A DNA stretch of 64,000 nucleotides, from the NCBI RefSeq assembly GCF_000005505.3, contig NC_016131.3:34029001-34093000 (forward strand), given 5' to 3'. Positions within the stretch are counted from its first letter, which is position 1. The number at the start of each line of letters is the position of its first letter. The DNA comes from Brachypodium distachyon. Taxonomy: Eukaryota; Streptophyta; Magnoliopsida; Poales; Poaceae. This document shows, piece after piece, positions 47,990 through 57,956 of this stretch. The notes under the pieces are model-generated. The model was not told where the DNA came from, made no database searches, and saw only the letters and a list, made by a program, of their open reading frames with translations. Both the position numbers and the translations under genes were made by a program.

Positions 47990-50900
47990 GAGTGAATTCC
48001 ATTTTTACCCTCTAGTTCACTTCTATGACACAATCTACCTCATTTCCTCATTTAACATAATTTCTATAAACTTACCCCATCTAATCAAACTTGTGACAAA
48101 AATTACCCCATCTAGTGTTTTTCCTTCCTCGTTTTCCCAAGTTACAACAGGTCGGGCCCACACGTCAAGTCTAGTCTCCCCCACGTCCTTCTCCTTGCAC
48201 TCTCAGGGGCGGACCAACGCCTAGACAACCTGAGCTTGGAAGCAAATTTCTATGTATATGTATACAAGATAATCCAAAATCTCTACTAATTTAGCACATC
48301 ACACACTGTTTAGCCCTGGACATAAGGTGCTCAGCCCTGAGCTCAAAGCAAACCTTGGTCCGCTAGTGCACTCTCTGCGTTGCTTTCGTTCTACTTGGCA
48401 AACCCTTCCTTCGTGACCACGGACCAGCGGCACTACATGCATGCACAGCTGACAGCTAGCTAGCTAACGTACTGCAACAATGAGAGAAAGCTAGACAAGA
48501 AATAAAACATGGAGAAAGAAAGAAGTAGAGGTGAGGAGACTGGGCATGATGCGGTAGCAAACAAAATTGAGAAACAACTCTTCGTGTTGTGGAGTTGTGG
48601 GTGCATGACTCGATTCACCAAGATTTAAAACCTTGTGCTCACAATTATACTTTAGAGATTTCTCCTACAGTTTTTCCTTCAAAAAAAATTAAAGGCGTGT
48701 TTAGTTCTTGGCCATTTTTTTTTATCTAGAGTCCGAAGGACTCAATCCATTAATTAAGAAGAATAGAATTGTCCCGTTAATTGACGGAAAACCGGACAAA
48801 AACCGTAACAAATGTCCATAGTACCGTCATGGAGCATGACTGCACTAAGGACCACACTGGTCGATCTGGCCACCCACACTCACTCAACGCACGCTGACGA
48901 CAGAAGATTGCTGTCGAGGTTGCAAGCAGAAGTCATCGTTCATCGCACAAACACTCCTCCTGAGCGGGCGACTCCGACTTCCCCCACCAACGTCCAAGAA
49001 CGGAGACTCTGTTTCTGTAGGCACGCAAGCTCGCGTCGGCCGAAGCCAAACAATCGGCCACCCTCGCTAGCGAACAAAAGACGCTGATTCTGATGTTGAG
49101 CTTCGGAGGAGCAATATGCAAGACTTGCGCCGAACAAGAACCCCGGAGATCGATCAGACCACCACGCACCAAGTCATTATCATCACACATCACTCCTCTA
49201 AGCTGGCGACTCCGACTCCCCAACGACGAAGCAAAACCAAACTTGGAGAGCCAACGGACACGTCGAAGGACCGACTAACAAAATCATCGCCGCAGCCCAA
49301 CCTCGGCACAACACCGTCGTCGCTGCCACAAAAGTCGCTAACGAATACCCACACGGCACAACCAACAACCACATCCCCCTCCAGCCGGCGCCGGCTACAA
49401 AGACAATGCCTCCAAGGAGGGGAACGACGTTGTCCGGTCAATGCCTGAACCTGAGGTTTCCCTCGGAGCACGAGCCACGGGATAAGCGAAGAATCAACTC
49501 ATCACAACAACGTCTTCAACAAGGAAATGGCACCCGCAGGCTTCGTCGTTGCCGTCTCCGGCATGCGACCAGAGAAAATGCTTTCGCACGGTGTTGATTC
49601 ACCCGCCGCCACAAAAACCGGCCAGCCACCAAACTGCAAGCAGCAGCCAAGAAGAGCCGAGGCCAATCAGCCGCTGTTGCAGCCCACAAAGCTCGCCCCC
49701 GCTGTCCGTAGAGCATCATCGTCGGGCGTAGCAGCGACGCAAAGCCACCACCAGCCGAAAAAACTCAACCGGACCAGATCTGGCCCTCACCGGCCCACAT
49801 CCGCCACCACGCCATCCTCCTCCCATGGCCGTCGCCCCAACTTGCCCGCCAGATAGCAGCCCCGACGGGCAGCCGCCATGGCGCCCCAGCCTTTCCCACT
49901 GCCGCCGGGCCGCCCGAAAGAGCTGCCCGCGACCGAGCGCATCTGCACCCCACGCCTACAACCGCCGCTGCGCGCCCACCGGCAGCCTGTGCCTTGCCAT
50001 CCCGCCGCCGACGCACGCTCGCGCCAGGCTGCTCGCCGCCGCCGCCCGCCCTCGCGCGGCCCAATCCCGCGCACCTCGAGATCCACCACCGCGGGCACGG
50101 GAAAGCCCTGCCGTCACCGTCTGCCGGACGGGCTTAGCCCGCCGGCTTCCTCCGACGACGGCGAGGGGAGAGGAGGACTCGGGGAGGTCGGGGGTGGCGG
50201 TGGCTAGGGTTTTGCCCGAGCCGTCGCCGAGAGCGATGCGGGCGCAGGTTGGTCCTGTGGAATTCTGTTCTTGCCCATTCATGTCCTACCAATTTTTCCA
50301 ACCATTGGCTAGCATATTTGGCTTAGGATTTGTTGGCCAAGGTTGGCCAGAAAGTTGGCAAGATTTGTGAAAAGAGATGTGAGATAGTTGACAAGATTTC
50401 GTTGTTCAAATTTTGATACCAACCAAACAAAGACCAAAATAGCATAGGTTGCCATACTTTTGGTAGGACAAGTTTGGGCGAGAACCAAACATACCCTTAG
50501 CTAGACACAGCAAGATCTGTCGGGTGCAATCACGCAATTGATCTCTATGATCCACCAGGTCCTCAATTGATAATGCCTTTAGGGTGCCCACACTTCATTG
50601 CCCTACTAAAAATTTGGCAAGCCAAATAATTTGTTGAAGTCGATTATCCTTGAGTTGGCCAACTTTGGCCAAAAAGTTAAACTAAAGTTGGCTAAAGCAA
50701 ATTCGCTTTGGCAAATAGTTGGCAACCATTCAAACAACTACCAAATATATTATGGTCGGTCAATTTTGGTCAGTGACCAAAAATTTGGCATATCACATCT
50801 TGACACCAAACCAAACACACCTTAATGCCACCGATCCTAATTAAGTGCTGCTACATATCCATCAAAGTTGCTCCGGCGGCAGAGCGAGTGTGGTAGCACG

Positions 50901-51144
50901 CAAGTGTGTGCTCGGCATCATCAGGGGTTTGCAGAGATTGCAGCCAGGGAGGGTGCTCCAGCAATAAGCCGAGGTGGGAAAAACATATGGCTGACGCGCT
51001 CATAACTCAGGAAAAATGGAAAAAAAAATGGGATAATTTGCGTCACAAGTTTGGTTAAAACAAGATAAATTTATAGAAATTATGTGAAATGGGGTAGATT
51101 GTGTCACGAAAATGAAACTAAGGGGTAAAAAGAGGAATTCACTC
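47990..51144. mobile_element. Mutator-like element, non-autonomous, 3.15 kb
   Basis: Long inverted ends of about 130 bases begin GAGTGAATTCC at 47990 and end GGAATTCACTC at 51144. They share ACACAATCTACC(T/C)CATTT and ATAATTTCTATAAA. Flanks TTAAACAAA (47981-47989) and TAAAACAAA (51145-51153) match at 8 of 9 bases, the nine-base target duplication of Mutator elements. There is no transposase. The inside is largely occupied by another element. Confidence 0.85.
48693..50822. mobile_element. PIF/Harbinger-like element nested in the MULE (2.13 kb)
   Basis: The left end AGGCGTGTTTAGTT and the right end AACCAAACACACCT are imperfect inverted ends, with TAA on both sides (48690-48692 and 50823-50825). 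The inside (48800-50240) is GC-rich with overlapping open frames and no known domain, so it may be captured gene sequence. A second end-like AACCAAACATACCCTTA at about 50484-50500 suggests a further element or an alternative right boundary. Confidence 0.6.
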
Positions 51145-51321
51145 TAAAACAAATCCAGGACTATCGTTTGTGATGTGAATTTGGGATTGCTGAACATCCA
51201 ATTAGTCCTAGTTCCTAGACAACTGTGCATGATGACGATTTTGTGCCGAATCATGTCTTCTTTAGCTCTTGTTGATTTTGATCTTTTTCTACCTCGTCTT
51301 TGTTTGGAGCTTTTGTTAAAA

Positions 51322-51480
51322 GAGTAAAATGCATCCGCGGTCACTGAACTTGGGAGCGCGGTCCAATTTAGTCCTTGAACTTGCAAAATGCCCATCTAAA
51401 TCCCCGTACTTGCAGTATACGTCAACATACGGTCCTCATACCGTATTTGTTGTATTCTGACAGATGGAACCCACCTGTTA
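51322..51480 (+). mobile_element. Isolated Mutator-type arm
   Basis: Starts GAGTAAAATGCATCCGCGG and continues with the CACTGAACTTGGGAG...TCCAATTTAGTCC pattern. It is related at its tip to the element at 24766. No right arm was found before 52600. Confidence 0.45.
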
Positions 51481-51572
51481 GGGCTGTTTTGCTGACTTTC
51501 AACTTTTTTGCAGAAACCCCCTCCTCTTTTCCTCTATCTCCCTTCCTTCCCCACACTCAGATCCAGCAAGGC

Positions 51573-52066
51573 TCAAGATGGCAATGGGCCGCGAAACCCG
51601 AAAACCCGCGGGGTTTTACCCCATTAGGGACGGGTTTGGGTCAAATTCAATCCCTGTGGGTTTGCTCATGGGTCAAAAGTGAAACCCAGCGGGTTTTACG
51701 GGTTCAAACCCGGTCAAGTACTCCCCGAACCCAGTACCCGTGAAACCCACGAAAACTCAATATGGCCCATAGAAACGGCTCGGTACAGCCCATATTTCTA
51801 TCCCAAATGGTGTTGTTATATGTGAGAACTGTATGATATTGTTATATGTGTGAAATGGTGCCTAAATTATAATGTTTTGTCTTATCTTGGTGCTAAAACG
51901 GGTTGTTTTTCATTCATGTTGCTGCTGCAAATTTCGCTTAGTGCTGAAATGCTGGCGGGTTCCAATTCCCTGACGGGGATGAAAAACCGGATGGGGACGG
52001 GACTAAAAGAAAACTGAAACCCGCAACCAAAAACGGGGACCGATTTCGTCCCCGTCGCCATCCGGA
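51573..52066. mobile_element. hAT-like non-autonomous element (494 bp)
   Basis: Ends TCAAGATGGCAATGGG and, reversed, TCCGGATGGCGACGGGG, rich in ACCCGCGGGTTTTAC-type motifs. Flanks AGCAAGGC (51565-51572) and AGCAAAGGC (from 52067) resemble an eight-base target duplication with one indel. Confidence 0.6.
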
Positions 52067-52090
52067 AGCAAAGGCAGCAGGCACCCAGCC

Positions 52091-52387
52091 ATGGCGCATC
52101 CCACTCCTCTTCCCACCTCCTCGTCAACGCATCCTTCCGAAGCCATCCTCCGTCGGGCCGCCCCGCATCCCGCTCTCGTCCAAGCCCTCCCCCTACTCCT
52201 TGCCCTCGCCGGCCAACTCGCTTGGACTGCCCTCGTCGGTAACGCGCCAGGGCCGCCGCTCTAGGCCGAGGCGTCCCCACTCACCGCCAACCCCTTCGCC
52301 GTGCCCCGGCCCTCCGCCTCCGTAGACATCCCCGACGGCGCCCAGTGGAGCTGCAGCTATTTCTTCAGTCATTCGGCTCCACGGTGA
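52091..52387 (+). pseudogene. Broken coding-like fragment, unrecognised
   Basis: ATG at 52091 opens 57 codons ending TAG at 52262-52264, and the same frame stays open afterwards to TGA at 52385-52387. The composition is Ala/Pro/Leu-rich with a hydrophobic run ALPLLLALAGQLAWTALVG. It may be a captured first exon disrupted by a stop. No family was recognised. Confidence 0.3.
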
Positions 52388-53022
52388 CCGCCGCCGTTCG
52401 GCTCCCCTTATATCTCAGAACCCAAATAGATGACCTTAGCCGGCATCACCCCGTCGGAAGTTACCTTCCATCTCTAATCTCCTGTGATGAATTTGACTTA
52501 ATCCCCTTATTTAGGTAGTGGCGTCATGGTAGGATGGAAGTTACGAGAGAACTTTTGCATGCATGTGTAGTGGGCGAAGAATAAAAGCACGCAGCATGGT
52601 CCCGGTACTGCCCTTTTCAGATTCTTCCAAACTGTGATTCCGTGAAGCCCCCGGCCGGCTGCCTCCTTTCAAAATGTTAAAGGTGATGGCTTGTTATCAC
52701 AAAGGAATTTAGCCTGCCTGGTCATGCGACAGATACGAGATCCCTAATCAGTGCGGCATTTTTCTCTTTCAGAGGATCCTAATCAGATGCAGCTGCGCCA
52801 GCTTTGCTTTCTCGCGCTCCCGACGTCCCCCTCGCTTTACCTCTTACCCCGGCCCACAGTCGGCCAAGTAAATGGGCCTGGCATGGAACGGTTGCCCGTT
52901 GGCCTTTTTCTCTTCTTTTTCCCGAGAACAGGCGAGAGCAAGCCGAAACTTCCATGAGAACGTTTTTTTTTTTTGAAAACTACTTCCATGAGAACGTTTG
53001 CTTCGCGCGGGAAAGACCAGAA
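52388..53022. other. Intergenic sequence, nothing recognised
   Basis: Includes a direct repeat of CTTCCATGAGAACGTTT (52949 and 52983) separated by a T run and A run, possibly the target duplication of a tiny insertion. No gene was seen. Confidence 0.4.
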
Positions 53023-53440
53023 TCTATTACAATATATTAAATTGAAATCGGTGGTGATGGGTGGGCACCGTTGGTCGGTCAATTTCATTAAAATTACAAT
53101 CAATATGTCACTGTCTCTTTTTTTTTTTTCCTCCCGCTTTATTCACGATTTCAGTAGCAGAAATTCTACGGTTTAGATTTACCGAAAGTTATCAGTCCAA
53201 ATTTGTCACAACATAATACGAACAGTCTTAAAATAAATCAATCTCCTTAGCATGAAATCCAAAATTCTTCGTATCCATCTCAGTATGGAAATCAATCCGA
53301 ACCCAAACAAAAAATCTCGATATCAATCTCAGTATGAAAATCAATCCAATCGAAAAATCAATGTCCTGACTTCGCCTCCACCAGCTCGTGCTTGATACAC
53401 TTTCCGTTGTTCCGTAGCATCGCACGGGTTCTTTTGCTAG
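53023..53440 (+). mobile_element. Non-autonomous Helitron, 418 bp, both ends present
   Basis: The 5' end TCTATTACAATATATTAAAT follows an A. The 3' end has the stem-forming CCGTAGCATCGCACGG (53412-53427), then CTAG at 53437-53440 and T. It is the same family as 14552-14812 and 7071. Confidence 0.87.
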
Positions 53441-53524
53441 TAGTATATGAAACGGGTAAAAGACGTCAAGTTTTTTGGTGATTCTGCAGACACGTACCAT
53501 CGTGTCATTTCACTGTATTTGTTT

Positions 53525-54240
53525 TTAGAGTATCAGGAGGCTCGAAGGCCTCCCGGTCCCATTTTATACAAAATGAAACCAGGTTTTACATAGTTCAAAG
53601 TCGCAGAAAGGTAAAGGAATTCCCCTGCTGCTCCTCCAGGAGAGCAAGGCAACAGTTAAAAACATACATCAGCCAAACATGACCAAAATTTTAAACTCCA
53701 GGCCTAGGAAGAACTTCAGAACTTCCCGTCGCAAGCACACGTTTCAGGGCGTCCTGGAGCTTCAAACGGATTAGCGGCGCTGGTATGGTAGTAGCATCTT
53801 TGAGTGGCGCCAGCCGCCAGGTGGGTATCTTCCTCCGAAGCAATGCAGAGCAACGAGCATCCATTAGCAATGGCGTCAGAAAAGCGAGTATGAAGGATCG
53901 GCGTCCCTGGAGCATAGGACAAACCATATGCAGAAGCCAACACCTTGTTCATTTCCAGGATAGCTGGATTGGCGCCTGGAGGCGACCAGAAGTGAGCCGG
54001 CAGAACATGTTGATCTCCATTTGCATTTGATCCTTGAACAGGAGGGACCATTTGCGGAGAGAGCTCAGTATTAACCACCAAATCTGGGAAATGTCAAGCC
54101 AGGATTGATGGTTAAAAATCATATCATTATGGAACATTTAACTGTATTCTCTTAGAGGTGGATGCAAGAATCATTACAGAGAGCTGCCCGAAATTATAAG
54201 AATTCAGCTCATCATTCATGACATTGCCTCTCTTTCTTCA
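53525..54240 (-). other. Coding-like fragment with LINE-like tail, unrecognised
   Basis: On the minus strand an open frame of 121 codons (54081-53716) contains PAHFWSPPGANPAILEMNK. Upstream a separate open stretch reads ELNSYNFGQLSVMILAS near 54210-54160. The left part (53525-53610) looks like the 3' end of a retroelement. The family is unknown; a LINE remnant or retrogene fragment is possible. Confidence 0.3.
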
Positions 54241-55060
54241 TGTTGAAACTGAGAAAGAAGCACTCTACTGCAATACAATGATTTGGAAAGCGAAAATGAC
54301 AAGGTAGATTAAAGAATATGAACTTCTGAAGTACCAAAAACATGCATAAGCATAACCTGGCATATATGCATGTAGACATATGTTACATATAACCTCCCTT
54401 GGAAGAGCCGACTGGTCGACTGGACGACCGGCCGATCGATCTCCATAAGGTAAGCTCAGCGTTGGAGGTCAGCAGTCCCCATTAATGACAGCATCGTCTT
54501 CCTCAGTTAAGTTGCAGTCTCCAGCTGAAAAACTGATGTGTCTTTATTTAGACCAGTTCAGTTAAGCATAGCTTGGGTGGTCAGCCGGTCAGGCGTGCTA
54601 GTAGCCCACCAGAATTCGATCCTTAAAGGTCCCACTTTGGTGTCTCACTTTATAAAAATTATAAAAAATACATCTATATACTGTTTTGCCGCAATCGCGC
54701 AACTCTTACAATTTAAATTCAAATAGAAAAATTGCGGTCTCCAGCAGTCTTTATTTAGCTTGTGACCACTTTAGCTGACAGGGTTAGTATTTGACAGTGC
54801 GCGACGGCGTATAATAATCTCATTGTATACTGTGTGCAGTTGATCAGTACGGTCAGCTGCAGATTTGTAATTATCATATCATACAACATGATGCGTCTGC
54901 TAGTGTATTGCAGAGCAGGTAGCTGAGCTAGAGCCGGTAATGGTGAGTAGAGTTGCAGAAAGAAAAGGGTCAGGACAAAAATAAGTGAGAGGAAGCGACG
55001 AGTCAGGTCATGCAGGGGTCTTCTTTTCTTTCAAGAGTCAGGCGGTCAGGCCCGGTGTCC
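54241..55060. other. Intergenic sequence with a SINE-like motif
   Basis: GCTTGGGTGGTCAGCCGGTC near 54570 and GAATTCGATCC near 54612 could be degenerate A and B boxes of a tRNA-derived SINE. Otherwise nothing was recognised. Confidence 0.3.
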
Positions 55061-55351
55061 GGTGCACAACACTTGCATGGCGCGGGTAAAGACAAATTCG
55101 AGGTGTCATCTACCTCCAGGCTATAGGCCTGACTGCCGGAGATGAATGCCATCGGATACCAGGGTACATGTTTTCAAACGGAGAACATAACTGTCAAAAA
55201 CACATCACGTTATATAGATATTTGTTGGGTGCTCAATGAACCATTTGAATTTTAAATAAACATTTCAGCGGAGCAGAATATTTTTTTTAAAGATTAATCT
55301 AAATTATTTTCTATGACTGGAACTTCCTTTGTTGTGCTTACTTCATATTCC

Positions 55352-56102
55352 CAGGGGTGGAGCCAAGATTGAGCATAGAGGGGGCAAATAGAAGAAGTTC
55401 AACATTGGAGGGGGCAAATAGAGTACTAGCACTAATGTTTTCCTATTTTTATTCATGAATACTACTAATATTATCTTGAAATTACTTTTAGGCCTCCTTT
55501 TATTCAAAGGAATTTCAAAGGATTTTTGGAGGATTTCGAATCCTCAGAAATTTTTCCTACGTGGTTCATTTGATTCAAAGGATTACAAACCATAGGAAAT
55601 TTTCCTTAGGATTCATTTCTACTAGGTTTTGTAGAAAAAATTCCATCCAATCCAACCTCATTGTAAGGGCTTATTCGGTTCATAGGAATTTGAAACCATA
55701 GGGATAGAAAAAGTAGAGGATTGGAGTGTGCATGATATTCCATTCCTTAGGAATTTAAAATGAGGTCCTACCTAATGCTTAAAAACCTTAGGAATTAGAC
55801 CAATTTGGACTCAATGCTTAGGAATCTAACACTTCCATTCCTATAAAACGAATGCTACACGTAGGAAAAATTCCTAAGGGTTGAAATCCTGTAAAATTCT
55901 TATGAGATTCCTGCAAACCAAATAGGTCGTAAGTTTTTCCTGTGCATAATCAAACATCATCTAATTCATGTAGTATTGAAGATGACATGCCATTTTGACC
56001 CTATATTTTTCATATTCCCGTGTTTTGGAAATCCTGTGAATCAAAGAGGGGGGGAGGGGGCAAAGCCCACCAGGCCCCCCCCCCCCCCTGTCTCCGTCAC
56101 TG
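55352..56102. mobile_element. hAT-type non-autonomous element (751 bp) with perfect 8 bp target duplication
   Basis: Inverted ends CAGGGGTGGAGCC and, reversed, CAGTGACGGAGAC. CATATTCC stands immediately before (55344-55351) and after (56103-56110), a perfect eight-base duplication as in hAT transposons. A run of 14 C is at 56075-56088. It is itself interrupted by Tourist-like sequence. Confidence 0.9.
55493..55930. mobile_element. Tourist-like MITE sequence, probably two nested copies
   Basis: GGCCTCCTTTTATTCAAAGG starts the first at 55493, and GGGCTTATTCGGTTCATAGG starts the second at about 55667. The end CAAACCAAATAGGTC at about 55914-55928 is the inverse of that type of start. The sequence is full of GGAATTT/AAATTCC motifs, as in grass Tourist elements. 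Confidence 0.6.
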
Positions 56103-56651
56103 CATATTCCCTCTAGGTTCATGCTGGAAAGTAATTGTTTCTTGGCTTTTTGGCCATGTGGCAACTGGACACAACCCGATAGTTCTGTTGTCAAAGACGC
56201 CAAATCTGGTTTTGTTCTCCTTTCGTAATTGGCAAAATAGAGTTATGGTTACCTGTTTTTCTCTAAGTTATGGTTGTCTGATATTAAAATCCCAACTGTT
56301 GGGATTAACTAAATGTTTGCTCACTTTGCACATACAACTGCATCCTTTGACGACTACAGGAGGCTATCAGATTGTACCGTTGTGTGTATATTTTTGAATA
56401 TGAACCGAGTAATTGACTTGTGTTGGACAAATTTATGTTATTCTACAATTTTGATTAAAAAAATTGAACACCAAAATCCAAAATAATTTTCGAAATTCCT
56501 GACATTTCCAAGATTTGGTGGGTGTAAATTTTTTAAACCTTGTCATGCTCGACTTGTTAAATTCACTAGCCTAACGAGTTGAACACGCATGCACACGCCA
56601 ACTCAATTTGACTCATTAGTACTGTTTGAGTTTGAACCAAGTTTCCATGTA

Positions 56652-56707
56652 CTCCCCTAAATTGTTGTCGTTGTTTTAGTTCAGCAACAATTTACAATCG
56701 GAGGGAG
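56652..56707. mobile_element. Miniature Stowaway derivative (56 bp)
   Basis: CTCCCCTAAATTGTTGTCG and, reversed, CTCCCTCCGATTGTAAATTG, with TA on both sides. Strongly shortened relative to 58409-58520, which has a similar left arm. Confidence 0.65.
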
Positions 56708-57056
56708 TACATGTTAAGTTTGCGAGTTTAGGATTTTATTACCATGCCCACGCAAACTTACTTTGTAAGGTCGGAGCATTGAAGTAGAGGCTATAGCCGG
56801 GCAGAGTAGCAGAGCGTGTGTAATGTGTACCCTGATATCCGATGGCATTCATCTCTGGCAGTCGGGCCTATAGCCTGGAGGTAGATGACACCCCGAATTT
56901 GTCTTTACGCGCGCCATGGAAGTGTTGTGCACCCCGTATCCTCATACGTGTTCGTAACAAACTAACAAACCATGATTGAAAAGAAAAAGTGTTGTGTACG
57001 CTAAATCACATATGATCGACCAGAAGAGAAAGAAACAAGCTAAAAGAAACTTCAGT

Positions 57057-57184
57057 GGGGTTCGCCCTTCCGAGTTTTAGGCTAGCTAGTTTGCTCTCAG
57101 TTTAATCTTATGGCTTTGTAAATAACTTTGTTTCTCCTTTCTTAAGTAATGAAAAGCAGCGCTGCTGCATTATCGTCAAAAAAA
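57057..57184 (+). mobile_element. LINE 3' end fragment
   Basis: Contains TTAATCTTATGGCTTTGTAA and AATGAAAAGCAGCGCTGCTG, ending in a short A run after CGTC. This is the typical 3' end of grass LINEs, on the plus strand. No coding part remains. Confidence 0.5.
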
Positions 57185-57880
57185 GAATTCAGTAAAGCAA
57201 AATATTCAGCCATCAGAATATATATTGTAGTTTACGAAATTGAAACCCAATTGTTGTGGTTTCTTCATATTTACTGATCTATCAGCATGGTTCAGGTGGA
57301 GAGCAATTTTCTCTAGATTTCTTTGGGGGTCATGTGAGAACTAACTAGCGGGTGAAACAAATCAATTTTGTTTTTTAGGGAAACAGTAGGTCAAAAGACC
57401 TACTGCAATTTACTAAAAAAATATTATGTGCATGCGGTGAAAATAAAGGCAGATCAATTTTGTTGTCAAAAGTCCATTGCAAGTTGGGTACTTCGCTCGT
57501 AATTAGTCAAACAGTAATGTCACACCTTACTTAGAAAAAAAAATCTGGTTATGTGATACCAAATTCTCAATTGCTAAAGTTCTCCTGCAAATATAAGCAA
57601 CGAAATTTAAAGTCTGGTGGATGGAGTCATCTCCTCTGTAGTCTGTAACTCAACCACTTCATTGAGAATGTAACTCAACCACCTCACTAACAAATTGCTC
57701 TCGTACTAATCATCATAGTTCCGCGATACTAAACTTTGTGAGCCTCCTAAGAAAACTCACGGAGAGCAGTTGATGAATCCATAATCGGTCATACGTCGGC
57801 AGCCCCGATGCCCGATCTAGTGTGTCCTCCCACTCCATGTTCCATGCCTCCTCTGCCGCAAAAGGGCCTCTCCTCCCTTC
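57185..57880. other. Upstream region of the ferroportin gene
   Basis: AT-leaning sequence with a short palindromic GTAGGTCAAAAGACCTAC at 57387-57404. No gene, RNA or complete transposon was recognised. Confidence 0.4.
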
Positions 57881-57884
57881 GTCC

Positions 57885-57892
57885 CTATATAC
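57885..57892 (+). promoter_or_regulatory. Candidate TATA box of the ferroportin gene
   Basis: CTATATAC lies 65-72 bases upstream of the start codon at 57957, after a pyrimidine-rich stretch. Confidence 0.55.
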
Positions 57893-57956
57893 CCTTGATC
57901 GATCCTACCCCTCTAGCCAACACAACAGCCCAACACTGCACTCCCTGCCGCCGTAG

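Larger units (their letters stand above)
55061..56933. mobile_element. Element with 110 bp, highly similar inverted ends (1.87 kb)
   Basis: 55061-55170 matches the reverse complement of 56825-56933 with only about seven mismatches, starting GGTGCACAACACTT on both arms. Long terminal inverted repeats suggest the Mutator superfamily. The flanks CGGTGTCC and CCGTATCC agree at only 6 of 8 bases, so the target duplication is uncertain. It contains the hAT element at 55352 and a Stowaway at 56652; no coding sequence was found. Confidence 0.75.

Noticed and set aside
49765..50370. Candidate gene in the GC-rich interior of the nested element
   Set aside because: Frames exist on both strands with no domain; kept only as possible captured sequence.
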